Source of the DNA: Hymenobacter puniceus | GTDB taxonomy: Bacteria; Bacteroidota; Bacteroidia; Cytophagales; Hymenobacteraceae | Reading direction: 5' to 3' | Assembly (NCBI RefSeq): GCF_014333525.1 | Contig: NZ_JACSCX010000003.1 | Location: forward strand, 372,001 to 436,000 | Length of the DNA: 64,000 nucleotides | Part shown: one piece after another, positions 45,753 to 53,794 of the stretch | Position numbering within the stretch: the stretch's first letter is position 1 | How the letters are laid out: every line of letters starts with the position of its first letter | Translations under genes and position numbers: made by a program | The notes under the pieces: generated by a model | Seen by the model: only the letters and a program-made list of their open reading frames with translations | Database searches by the model: none | Told to the model about the DNA's origin: nothing

Positions 45753-46214
45753 GGCTTAAATAAATAGGTGATAATTAGTCAGCATTGCCTGCCTACTGTG
45801 TGCTCTGTGGCCTGATTTGCGAGCTGATATACTGCTGCTTACGCTGCTCTACATCGGCGGCCTAGTAATCCTTTAACGAATATTATATAGCTGGTAGATA
45901 ATGTATTACTACTGAAAAGTGCTCATGGAGGTCATCCGTATTTCCCGAAGCAGCGCAGGTATTTCACAAGTTAGCCCCCGCAAAACCCGGTAAGTATTAC
46001 CAGTGCTTTTGCGGGGGCTATGCCTACGCCGTGTTATTCCAGGGGCTGCTCCAGCGCTATGAAGCGCTGACGTATTTAGCTTATCAAATCAATTTACTGG
46101 TCAGAGAGGTGTAGATGCCTGTGGCTGGTTGGGGTAGCACGTTGTGCAGACCAACTGATTGCGCTGCCGGCCGCGCTACACAACTTGCTGACGCCAACTC
46201 ACTCCTAATCTCCT
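45753..46214. other. Intergenic region with an orphan hairpin, no supported gene
   Basis: About 460 bases, AT-rich in the left half. The only clear structure is the hairpin at 45972-46020. A plus-strand frame at 46115-46306 is antisense to the next gene and has no family support. Confidence 0.5.
45972..46020. terminator. Orphan hairpin, terminator-like
   Basis: TAGCCCCCGCAAAA at 45972-45985 pairs perfectly (14 bp) with TTTTGCGGGGGCTA at 46007-46020; inside, GGTAA/TTACC adds a second stem. It lies about 195 bases past the stop of the large minus-strand gene, so it could end that transcript late. Confidence 0.6.
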
Positions 46215-48413
46215 TTACAGTCTCACCCCAATGCCCGGCCCGAACAGAAAAAATAGGCGGCCAGTACTCACGAGGTAGCCGCCGCCCAGGTAGAGCGGGA
46301 ACGTAAGCTTGGCATCGGAGCGGGTAGGGTACACGGAGCCCAGCACCACAATGCCCAGGTCGCGGCCGGCGGTGCTGTTGGGGTTGAGGTTGAAGGCGTT
46401 CAGGGCCACAAAGCCGGCGCCCACCTTGTAGGGCCGCAGCTTATTGATTTTAGTGGGGTGGTAGAAGCTGAATTGCGCCAGCGTGGCCAGACTGATGCCG
46501 CTGAAGGCTGTGTAGTTGTTGTTTTCGCCGCTTTTGGCGTTGAGCTGCTTGGTGAGCAAACCGGCCGGAAAGCTGATGTCGATATCGAACTTCACACGGC
46601 GCTGCAGCACCAGCTCCAGCTTTTGCGAGAAGCCAGCCTCCTGGTACTGGGCCGGGTTGTGGCGCACCGTCACGATAATGGTGCTCCAGTCGTCGAGGGC
46701 GTAGGTTTTGCGCGAGCCCAGCAAGCTATTCAGGCTGATGTTGCCCACCTGGCACTGCTTGTCCTGGTAGAAAGCGGCCCGCACCGAGTTGTCGTCGGGG
46801 CACACCACCACGTTGTCCACGGTGCGCAGCTCAATCAGCTCACCCTTAGCGTTCTGCGTCCGGATATCAAAAATCAGGTACTGCTTGCCAAACAGCTGCT
46901 TGTCGGAGTCGATGCCGCCGCTGTTGAAGCCAAACACCACGTCGCTCACGGTACGGTCGTAGAGTACCGGCCCGTTGAGGCGCGTCACGGGCCGCGGCGC
47001 TTCGCCAAACGTCACGCTCACGAAGTCCAGCGGGTGGGGCCGCTGAAACTCGCGCACGGCCAGGCTGTGGCCCGTGGCCTGCCCGGCGTTGAAGATGGTG
47101 ATGCGCTTTTTGTCGATGGTGACGGGCACCTGCACCCGGTACACTACGGCCGCATCAGAGCGCACACTGGAGTCCGACGGAATCACCTGCACATCCTCGA
47201 AGTGGAAGCGGGCCCGCGCCAGCGACTCGCCCTCCAGGCGCACGTCCACCGTCTCGCCGGGGTTTACGTTCAGGCTGCTGGTCCAGTCGCCGCCGCGGTG
47301 CCGCACGCTCACAGCCGCAATAGTAGTTTTGGGCGAGATGTTGAAGTTGGTGATGTACTTAGCCTGGTCGTTTTCCTTGATGTAGAGGTAGCTATCAGTC
47401 TGGCGGTGGGTGTTATACACGCGCAGCCAGCACAGCACCCGGTCGTTGGTGAGGTATTGGCGCGTAAACAGCTCGGCCACCAGCGAGCCGCCCGCTTCTT
47501 CCTGTTCCTCAATGCGGTAGGTGCGCTTTAAATCAAACGTGCGGCCGTTGTCGAGAATCAGCTCCACGCCTTTGCGCCGCGACACTTCATCCAGGGTTAT
47601 TTCTTTTTTGTCGACGCTCAGAAAGCGCAGCCGCGAGGCCTTCACCGTGAATTCCTGCCGGATGGGCGGCAGCGCGTAGCTCACGCGGCGGTTGTTATCA
47701 GTCAGGAAGGGCCGCTCGGTCTGGGGCTGTACCGTGAGCAGGCGGGTGCCGGTGGCGTTGGGCAGCACGTGCAGCCGCAGCCCACCCTTCTCCTGCGTAA
47801 TGCGGTAGTCGATGTCGCGCCCCTTGGTCCAGTCGGCGGTGGTGCGGATATTTTTAAGGTTGTTGGAACTCAGCTCAAACACCTTTTCCTCGCCCACAAA
47901 CAGCTCCGAATCGGTGGGCCGCAGCTCCAGCGTGGTGCGCGTCACGGGCAGCAGGTTCACTGTTTGCGTGAGCGGCGCCGCGCCCACCGAGTCGTTGGCC
48001 TGCGTGAAAGTGAGGCGCAGAAAACGCGCCGCCGTCAGCTCTTTGAACCGCACTTTGGCGCGGTAGTAGGGCCCGGCCGGCCCGGTGGCCGCCGTCAGCG
48101 AGTCGAGCAGCAGAAAATCGGCGGAGCGCACCAGCCGCAGCGGGCGGCGGCTGGGAGTGGCGGCCGGATACACTTCCAGCTCGGCAGTTTCGTCTTCCTG
48201 ACGGTAGTAGAAATACAGGCTGGGCTCGTTCTGCACCAGCACGGCATGGCGGCTGAGCAGGTAGCGGGTAGTGTCGGTGCGGATTGCCAGGTCGCGCAGC
48301 AGCGGGCCATGTCCGCTGCCACCAGACTGGGCTACGGCCGCCACAGAACAAACAAACAGCAGCACCAGCAGCGCAAAACGGCGCGAAAGGTGAAATCCCG
48401 GAGAAAGGCGCAC
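46215..48413 (-). CDS. Large secreted or outer-membrane protein of unknown function
   Basis: 732 residues from a GTG at 48413, chosen because it opens a clean signal peptide (LSRRFALLVLLFVCSVAAVA, then Q). The frame is open up to a GTG at 48524, but the added residues do not look like a signal. No catalytic domain is recognised. The middle is a chain of beta-rich segments of immunoglobulin-like character. The last 150 residues alternate like an outer-membrane barrel (VGAGFVALNAFNLNP; YLGGGYLVSTGRLFFLFGPG), ending in GVRL. A surface structural or assembly role is a guess; treat as hypothetical. Confidence 0.75.
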   Translation of the reverse strand: MRLSPGFHLSRRFALLVLLFVCSVAAVAQSGGSGHGPLLRDLAIRTDTTRYLLSRHAVLVQNEPSLYFYYRQEDETAELEVYPAATPSRRPLRLVRSADFLLLDSLTAATGPAGPYYRAKVRFKELTAARFLRLTFTQANDSVGAAPLTQTVNLLPVTRTTLELRPTDSELFVGEEKVFELSSNNLKNIRTTADWTKGRDIDYRITQEKGGLRLHVLPNATGTRLLTVQPQTERPFLTDNNRRVSYALPPIRQEFTVKASRLRFLSVDKKEITLDEVSRRKGVELILDNGRTFDLKRTYRIEEQEEAGGSLVAELFTRQYLTNDRVLCWLRVYNTHRQTDSYLYIKENDQAKYITNFNISPKTTIAAVSVRHRGGDWTSSLNVNPGETVDVRLEGESLARARFHFEDVQVIPSDSSVRSDAAVVYRVQVPVTIDKKRITIFNAGQATGHSLAVREFQRPHPLDFVSVTFGEAPRPVTRLNGPVLYDRTVSDVVFGFNSGGIDSDKQLFGKQYLIFDIRTQNAKGELIELRTVDNVVVCPDDNSVRAAFYQDKQCQVGNISLNSLLGSRKTYALDDWSTIIVTVRHNPAQYQEAGFSQKLELVLQRRVKFDIDISFPAGLLTKQLNAKSGENNNYTAFSGISLATLAQFSFYHPTKINKLRPYKVGAGFVALNAFNLNPNSTAGRDLGIVVLGSVYPTRSDAKLTFPLYLGGGYLVSTGRLFFLFGPGIGVRL

Positions 48414-48524
48414 GGGTAGTCGGCGTAAAATAGATGAGCAATTGGGGCAAGCCACTCCCAAGGCAGCGGCCCATAAGCCCGCAAAGGTAAGCTCCCGCGC
48501 TGCAGACCAGCCAGGAAAATTCAC

Positions 48525-48804
48525 TTGATTTCAAGCCGCTCTGGCCGCCCATTCCGCTGGCCTCGCCGCCGTCTGCCAGCTGGTTTTGGCCAAAGCTGTA
48601 GCCAATGCAGTGTTTTAGGTGATAGAGCAGTGGGAAAACATCCGGGCTCCAAGCCCGGCCAGACTGGCAGCAGCTTGATTATGGTTCTTATCCGAACAAA
48701 TGCGGGCTAACATTGTAAACAAACCCATGATGCAGCAGACGCCAGGCACTGGTTCAGGTGCCTGGCGTCTGCTGCTTTTTCCACCATTTTCTTCCTCGCT
48801 TCCT
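48525..48804. other. Intergenic region with an 18-bp perfect hairpin
   Basis: About 280 bases between divergent genes. It holds a GCAGCAGACGCCAGGCAC stem (48732-48749) paired perfectly with 48758-48775 and followed by TTTTT. No gene is supported. Confidence 0.6.
48732..48780 (+). terminator. Terminator-like hairpin in the leader of the alpha/beta hydrolase
   Basis: An 18-bp perfect stem (48732-48749/48758-48775, 8-base loop) with five T directly after, only 25 bases before the ATG at 48805. No plus-strand gene lies upstream in the preceding 6 kb, so it is not a simple end-of-gene terminator; attenuation is possible. Confidence 0.7.
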
Positions 48805-49731
48805 ATGAATATGCATTACATCCGCCGCGGTAGCGGCCGGCCCCTATTGCTGGTGCACGGCCTCGGCGGCAGCTGGCGCTCCTGGAACACCGTTCTGGCA
48901 GCGTTGGTCGCCGAGCGCGACGTTATTGCCGTTGACCTGCCCGGCCACGGCGAAACGCCCAAGCTACCGGGCGAAAACTCCATCAGCTCCTTCGCCGACG
49001 CCCTCACCAGCTTCCTGACCCAGCATGACCTGCTCGGAATTGATGTGGTCGGCAGCTCAATGGGTGCCCGGCTGGTGCTGGAGTTAGCCCGCCGCGGTGG
49101 GGTAGTGGGGGCCGTGGTGTCGCTGGACCCCGGTGGCTTCTGGCAAGGTTGGGAAGTGCCGTTTTTCTATCATTCCGTTGCAACTTCGGTGAAGCTGGTA
49201 AAGGCGCTGCAGCCAGTAATGCCCGCGCTGGCCGGCTCGGCTGTGGGCCGCACCGTGCTGCTGCCTCAGTTTTCGGCCCGGCCCTGGGCCGTAGATGCCC
49301 GGCAGGCGCAGGAAGAAATGCACTCCTTCGCCCACACACCCGTATTCGACGAACTGCTCGACCAGTTAGCCCACGGTGAGACGCAAAAGGCCGCGCCCAA
49401 AGGCAGCATCCCGGAGCCGCTCGTGATTGGCTGGGGCCGGCAGGATCGGGTGTGTCTGCCCAGCCAGGCCAAGCTGGCGCTAGCGAAATTTCCGGACGCC
49501 CGCCTGTATTGGTTTGATAACTGTGGCCATTTTCCGCAGTGGGACCAGCCAACCGAAACCGTTCAACTTATTCTGGCCGCTACCAGCGGGCAGGCCTTTT
49601 CCGACGCTTCCGTTGCAGCGCGACGGCCGCACAAGGGCCAGCCTTCACAGGTGCCGGCCGTGGCAGTGGTGGGTGGCATTCTGGCGCTGCTGGCCGGTGG
49701 TGTGTGGCTGTTGGCTGCACGCCGCAAGTAG
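48805..49731 (+). CDS. Alpha/beta hydrolase with C-terminal membrane anchor
   Basis: 308 residues from the ATG at 48805; the frame runs on upstream to 48700 but through the hairpin. Alpha/beta-hydrolase marks are VHGLGGSW near residue 18, VDLPGHGE near 43, the nucleophile elbow GSSMG with S85, an acid candidate in GRQDRVC and the catalytic His in DNCGHFPQWDQ near 240. The final 25 residues are a membrane helix with a positive end (VAVVGGILALLAGGVWLLAARRK), unusual for this family. It looks tail-anchored with the hydrolase facing the cytoplasm. Substrate unknown. Confidence 0.88.
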   Translation: MNMHYIRRGSGRPLLLVHGLGGSWRSWNTVLAALVAERDVIAVDLPGHGETPKLPGENSISSFADALTSFLTQHDLLGIDVVGSSMGARLVLELARRGGVVGAVVSLDPGGFWQGWEVPFFYHSVATSVKLVKALQPVMPALAGSAVGRTVLLPQFSARPWAVDARQAQEEMHSFAHTPVFDELLDQLAHGETQKAAPKGSIPEPLVIGWGRQDRVCLPSQAKLALAKFPDARLYWFDNCGHFPQWDQPTETVQLILAATSGQAFSDASVAARRPHKGQPSQVPAVAVVGGILALLAGGVWLLAARRK

Positions 49732-49833
49732 CCAAGCCCGTTTTCGGCCTTCACCTAAAACCACCACGGCCGGCCTCTTATTTAAAAAGGCCGACGTGGT
49801 GGTTTTGGACTGTATCGGTTGCCCAGAACGCAA

Positions 49834-49869
49834 AAACACCCGCTCCGATATGAATCAGAGCGGGTGTTT
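49834..49869 (-). terminator. Terminator of tRNA-Glu copy 1
   Basis: AAACACCCGCTC at 49834-49845 pairs perfectly with GAGCGGGTGTTT at 49858-49869; directly after the tRNA 3' end on the minus strand. Confidence 0.85.
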
Positions 49870-49873
49870 CTTG

Positions 49874-49945
49874 TAGTCCGTAGGGGAATCGAACCCCTGT
49901 TGGTAGAATGAAAATCTACTGTCCTAACCCCTAGACGAACGGACC
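49874..49945 (-). tRNA. tRNA-Glu (anticodon TTC), copy 1
   Basis: A full 72-base cloverleaf on the minus strand. The acceptor stem GGTCCGT pairs with ACGGACT (one G-T), discriminator A. The D-arm region GTCTAGGGGTTAGGAC, the anticodon stem GTAGA/TCTAC with loop TTTTCAT giving TTC, and the T-arm CAGGGGTTCGATTCCCCTA are all present. The CCA end is not encoded. Identical to the copy at 57210-57281. Confidence 0.97.
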
Positions 49946-49976
49946 ATGGTAAACGGCGTTTTCCGTTTTGGTGATG

Positions 49977-50008
49977 CAAAGATAAGGTACTAAAAATCTA
50001 TCCTGCAA
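49977..50008 (-). promoter_or_regulatory. Promoter of tRNA-Glu copy 1
   Basis: On the minus strand: TTG (50006-50008), 21 bases, TATCTTTG (49977-49984). The -7 box is an exact match to TAnnTTTG, 31 bases before the mature tRNA. Confidence 0.8.
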
Positions 50009-50023
50009 GTCCCAGGCAAGGAT

Positions 50024-50719
50024 TTAATGGGATTTTTGCCGACGCCGGTCCCACCACACATAGCCGCCGAACAGCACCAGGCTTATTCCGGAAACCCATA
50101 GCAGGCCGGTTTTCAGGCGGTTGCTTTCTTCGCCCAGGTAGGCCAGCAGCGCAATCAGGGGCACAACACCGACCACCGTAGCGGCCATAAATTTCCAGTA
50201 GCCCAGGCGCGCCACCCCCGCTACAAAGCTGATGGCGTCGTCGGAGAGGGCAGGGGAGAGGCGCGCAATGATGATGGCCCACACGCCGTAGCGCTGCACA
50301 ATATCGATGACGTTTTTCTCGGTTTTCTTGCCCAGCAGCCGGCTGACAAAGGATTCGCCCATGGCCCGGCCCAGGCCATAGCCAACCGTGGAGGCCACCA
50401 CAATGCCCGCCAGGGCCAGCAACGAGCCCCACCACGGCCCATATGCCAGAATGGCCACCAGAATGAGAGCCACCACGTTTATCACGAACAGAAACATCTG
50501 CACCACCATCAGCCCCACCACTACCACCGGCCCCCAGTTGCCGAACTGTGCCATCCACTGCGCAATCTGGTCCTGCTCGCCGCTTTTCAGCACCTGAAAC
50601 CCTTCTTTCGCCACTACCTGAAATGCGGGCCAGAAAAAATATGCAGCTACCACCGTTGCCAGGAAGGCCAGGGAAATATAGAGCGGTACATGCCGAGAGC
50701 GTGCTTTAGAGGCGGGCAT
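50024..50719 (-). CDS. TVP38/TMEM64-family membrane protein
   Basis: 231 residues from the ATG at 50719; the open frame upstream to 50890 has no membrane-protein character. About five or six helices in the DedA/TVP38 layout. The conserved core reads VVGLMVVQMFLFVINVVALI, GPWWGSLLALAGIVVASTVGYGLGRAMG and the SPALSDDAISFVAG loop, where F/YxxAR...SP-type motifs are normal (here IIIARLSPALSDD). This SNARE-associated family moves or scrambles phospholipids or undecaprenyl-linked lipids. Exact role unknown. Confidence 0.88.
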   Translation of the reverse strand: MPASKARSRHVPLYISLAFLATVVAAYFFWPAFQVVAKEGFQVLKSGEQDQIAQWMAQFGNWGPVVVVGLMVVQMFLFVINVVALILVAILAYGPWWGSLLALAGIVVASTVGYGLGRAMGESFVSRLLGKKTEKNVIDIVQRYGVWAIIIARLSPALSDDAISFVAGVARLGYWKFMAATVVGVVPLIALLAYLGEESNRLKTGLLWVSGISLVLFGGYVWWDRRRQKSH

Positions 50720-50933
50720 ACGTAAGTATAAGCGTGAAGAAACGAGCCCTGAATTGTACTGGCAGCACCTAAATACAGGCTGAAAACAGGCAGTGCTAAT
50801 GAGCTTTAGACACGCTCTACGTAACCCGGCGCGCCAGGGCTGCCGCAACCCCGGTGGTGCGCACGGGGTACTAGGTGGTGAGTGAGACACTGAACGAACG
50901 TCGCCTCACCCTCATCCCCTAGTACTTTTCCGC

Positions 50934-52721
50934 ATGATCAAACACACCTACGACATGGGCCTGATTGGCAACTGCGCCTTTCTCGCCCTTATTCGCAAGG
51001 ATACCTCCGTGGCCTGGATGTGCTGGCCCCGCTTCGACAGCAGCTTTGTATTCGGCGACCTGCTCGACGGCCAGAAGGGCGGCGAGTTCAGCGTGAAGCC
51101 CGCCGCGCCCGGCCGCTTCGAAACACACCAATACTACCTGCAGAACACCAACGTGCTGTGCACCGAAATCGAGAGTGAGGACGGGCGCTACCGCGTCACG
51201 GACTTTGCGCCGCGCTTTCCGCAGTATGAGCGCTACTACAAGCCACTGATGCTGATCCGAAAGCTGGAGCCACTGGCCGGCACACCCCGCATCCGGGTGG
51301 CCTGCAACCCGGTAGGCAACTACGGCGAAACCAAGCTCACGCGCCGCCGTAGCTCCAACCACATTGCGTTTCTGGGACTGGAAGAGGAAATTCGCCTCAC
51401 CACCGACATTCCGCTCACCTACATCACCGACGGCGAAGACTTTGTGCTTAGCGAGACCCGCTACTTGGTGCTCACCTACGGCGCGCCGCTGGAAGCGGCG
51501 CTCAGCAGCACTGCCGAGCGTTTTTTGCGCGCCACCACCGACTATTGGCGCCAGTGGGTGAAAAGCACCACCATCAGCAACTTCCACCAGCAGGCCGTCA
51601 TTCGGTCGGCACTGGCCCTGAAAGTGCACCAGTACGAAGACACCGGCGCCATCATTGCGGCCAGCACCACCAGTTTGCCCGAGGCGCCCGGCAGCACCCG
51701 CAACTGGGACTACCGCTACTGCTGGATGCGCGACACGTTCTACACGCTCACGGCCTTCAACAACATCGGCCATTTCGAGGAGATGGAGCGGTATTTCCAC
51801 TACATCGCCAATATCACCAGCAAAGTCAGTGGCGACAAATACCAGCCGCTCTACGGCATCAGTGGCGCCTCGGAGCTGACGGAGCACGAGCTACCGCTGG
51901 CTGGCTACCTCGGCAACCAGCCGGTGCGCATCGGCAACGACGCCTTCACGCACATCCAGAACGACGTGTACGGCCAGATTCTGGTGGCGCTGCTTCCGCT
52001 CTACGTGGATGCCCGCTTTGTGAGCCCCGAGCGCAACAGCCCCGAGAAGCTGGTATTCGACACGCTGCGCATGATCGAGAAAACCATGGACCAGCCCGAC
52101 GCCGGCCTGTGGGAGTTTCGCCACATTGCGCAGTACCATTGCTACACCTACCTCTTCCATTGGGCCGGCAGCCACGCCGCCCGTAAGGTTGCCCAAGAGC
52201 TCCAGAACCCCGAAATGGAGGCCCTGGCCACGCGCCTCATGCACGCCGCCGAAGAGCGGATCGAGCAGTGCTTCAGCGAGAAGCACCAGGCCTACGCCAA
52301 CGCCATCAACTCGCCGCACCTTGATGCCAGCACCTTGCAGCTGATTATGATGGGCTACCTCGACCCCACCACCGAACGCGCCCACCGCCACCTGCAGGCC
52401 CTGGAAAAGGAGCTGATGACGCCCGAAGGCCTGTTCTACCGCTACCGCCACCCCGACGACTTCGGCACGCCCGAAACGACGTTTCTGATCTGCTCTTTTT
52501 GGTATGTGGAGACGCTGGCTTGCGTCGGCCGCCTCGACGATGCCGTGCGCGAGTTTGAGAAGCTCATCACCTACACCAACCACCTGGGTTTGCTCTCGGA
52601 GGACGTGGACGCCAAAACCGGCTCGCAGTGGGGCAACTTCCCGCAGGCCTACAGCCACGTGGGCCTTGTGAATGCCGCCTACCGCATCTCCAAAAAGCTG
52701 GACCGCCCCACGTTCGTGTAA
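50934..52721 (+). CDS. GH15-family glucan hydrolase or trehalase
   Basis: 595 residues. An N-terminal beta-sandwich (MGLIGNCAFLALIRKDTSVAW) precedes the (alpha/alpha)6 catalytic barrel. Family marks are NWDYRYCWMRDTFYTL near 255 (general-acid region upstream and substrate-binding WD/RD pair) and LLSEDVDAKTGSQWGNFPQA near the end, where E in LLSEDVD is a candidate catalytic base. There is no signal peptide. GH15 enzymes of this short type include glucoamylases, glucodextranases and mycobacterial-type trehalases. The OtsAB fusion 1.1 kb away favours trehalase. Confidence 0.92.
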   Translation: MIKHTYDMGLIGNCAFLALIRKDTSVAWMCWPRFDSSFVFGDLLDGQKGGEFSVKPAAPGRFETHQYYLQNTNVLCTEIESEDGRYRVTDFAPRFPQYERYYKPLMLIRKLEPLAGTPRIRVACNPVGNYGETKLTRRRSSNHIAFLGLEEEIRLTTDIPLTYITDGEDFVLSETRYLVLTYGAPLEAALSSTAERFLRATTDYWRQWVKSTTISNFHQQAVIRSALALKVHQYEDTGAIIAASTTSLPEAPGSTRNWDYRYCWMRDTFYTLTAFNNIGHFEEMERYFHYIANITSKVSGDKYQPLYGISGASELTEHELPLAGYLGNQPVRIGNDAFTHIQNDVYGQILVALLPLYVDARFVSPERNSPEKLVFDTLRMIEKTMDQPDAGLWEFRHIAQYHCYTYLFHWAGSHAARKVAQELQNPEMEALATRLMHAAEERIEQCFSEKHQAYANAINSPHLDASTLQLIMMGYLDPTTERAHRHLQALEKELMTPEGLFYRYRHPDDFGTPETTFLICSFWYVETLACVGRLDDAVREFEKLITYTNHLGLLSEDVDAKTGSQWGNFPQAYSHVGLVNAAYRISKKLDRPTFV

Positions 52722-52746
52722 TATCAGTTGTAACTGAAAGTAAAAT

Positions 52747-52775
52747 GGCCAGCTTCTCACCTAGAGAAGCTGGCC
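52747..52775 (+). terminator. Terminator after the GH15 gene
   Basis: GGCCAGCTTCTC at 52747-52758 pairs perfectly with GAGAAGCTGGCC at 52764-52775, 25 bases after the stop, followed by GTTTGC. Confidence 0.82.
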
Positions 52776-52797
52776 GTTTGCTTGTCCTATTGGGCTT

Positions 52798-53520
52798 TTA
52801 ATCCGCGTCGGCGGCGCGTAGGTGTACGCGGTTCAGTTCGGCTTTGTGCTGGCGCCAGTCGGGCATGAACTGGTCCATCAGGCCCCAGAAGCGGGCGTTG
52901 TGGTACCGCTCGTGCAGGTGGGTCAACTCGTGTACCACAACGTATTCCAGGCAGGGTAGAGGCCGCTTGATCAGTTCCAGGTTCAGCCAGATGCGGCGCG
53001 CCTGAATGTTGCAGGTGCCCCAGCGGGTCTTCATCTGCTTGATGCCCCAGCTAGTGGCCTGCGCCCCCACCACCGGCTGCCAGGCAGCCAGCAGTGTTGG
53101 CAGCTGCTGGCGCAGTTGCTGGCGGTACCAGCCGTCCAGCGCCTTGCGGCGCTGCTCCGCCGTGCTGTCGGGCCGGATGTGCAGGGCCAGGGTGGGCGGC
53201 GTGGTTTCCGGGTGGCGCTCCACGCGGGGGGCGCCGGCGGTGGGGTACACCTGCAATGCGTGCAGTTCACCCTGATACGGGTGCAGCTCGCCCGCAACGT
53301 ACGCCAGCGCTGCAGGTACTTCGCGGGCGGCAAAGCGGGTCTGGTGCTTGATAATCCAGTCGCGGCGAGTTAGCACCAGCTCCCGGATGGTGGCGTCAGG
53401 CGTGCGCAGCGGCGCGGAAACCCGCACCCGTCCGTCGGGCATATGCACGCTCAGGCGCAGCGTCCGGATATTCTTGCGCACCACTTCCACGGGCAAGTCG
53501 TCGATCAGCAACTGGGGCAT
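52798..53520 (-). CDS. YgjP-like M48-family metallopeptidase (DUF45)
   Basis: 240 residues from the ATG at 53520 (MPQLLIDDLPVEVVRKNIR), which fits the family; the frame continues upstream without support. The C-terminal zinc site reads VVHELTHLHERYHNARFW (H-E-x-x-H, third ligand H in the RYH segment). The TRWGTCN segment (residue 170 region) is typical of YgjP/SprT-like proteins. Predicted cytoplasmic. YgjP-type peptidases often accompany restriction or DNA-related genes, but nothing of that kind is near. Role unknown. Confidence 0.88.
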   Translation of the reverse strand: MPQLLIDDLPVEVVRKNIRTLRLSVHMPDGRVRVSAPLRTPDATIRELVLTRRDWIIKHQTRFAAREVPAALAYVAGELHPYQGELHALQVYPTAGAPRVERHPETTPPTLALHIRPDSTAEQRRKALDGWYRQQLRQQLPTLLAAWQPVVGAQATSWGIKQMKTRWGTCNIQARRIWLNLELIKRPLPCLEYVVVHELTHLHERYHNARFWGLMDQFMPDWRQHKAELNRVHLRAADAD

Positions 53521-53626
53521 TGGGTGGAGTGGGGAGTTGGTGGAGTAACGCATGACTGACGTTGCAATTGCCAGGGAGCCATGGAGGGGCGAAACATCGG
53601 TTGCAAAGCTACGAGCTTAGCTGCAG

Positions 53627-53686
53627 CAAGCCCCGGCGGGGCGCCACCCTGGCCGCTTGGGCAAGGTAGCGCCCCGCCGGGGCTTG
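53627..53686. repeat. Inverted repeat with CAAGCCCCGGCGGGGCGC arms
   Basis: The arms 53627-53644 and 53669-53686 are perfectly complementary over 18 bp, with a 24-base loop. Very GC-rich stem; no T-run, so not a normal terminator. Confidence 0.85.
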
Positions 53687-53694
53687 GCGGGGAA

Positions 53695-53790
53695 GCAGTA
53701 GCGCGAACTTTGTAGTTCGCGCCCCCGCGCCGCTCGGACGATTTCGTTTTTACGGTGCGGGGACGCGAACTACAAAGTTCGCGCTACTGC
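53695..53790. repeat. Dispersed-type palindrome, 27-bp perfect arms
   Basis: Arms 53695-53721 and 53764-53790 are exact reverse complements (starting GCAGTAGCGCGAACTTTGTA). Each arm itself is palindromic (CGCGAACT/AGTTCGCG). The 42-base middle contains a weak GCCCCCGCGCCG/CGGTGCGGGG pairing. A MITE/REP-like element without coding capacity. Confidence 0.88.
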
Positions 53791-53794
53791 CCAC

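Larger units (their letters stand above)
53521..53794. repeat. Palindrome-filled intergenic region
   Basis: Holds two unrelated long inverted repeats: 53627-53686 (18-bp arms, AAGCCCCGGCGGGGCGC type) and 53695-53790 (27-bp arms). The rest shows no gene. Confidence 0.8.

Noticed and set aside
49782..49979. Short frame over tRNA-Glu copy 1
   Set aside because: It is a translation of the tRNA and its leader; the same peptide appears at copy 2.
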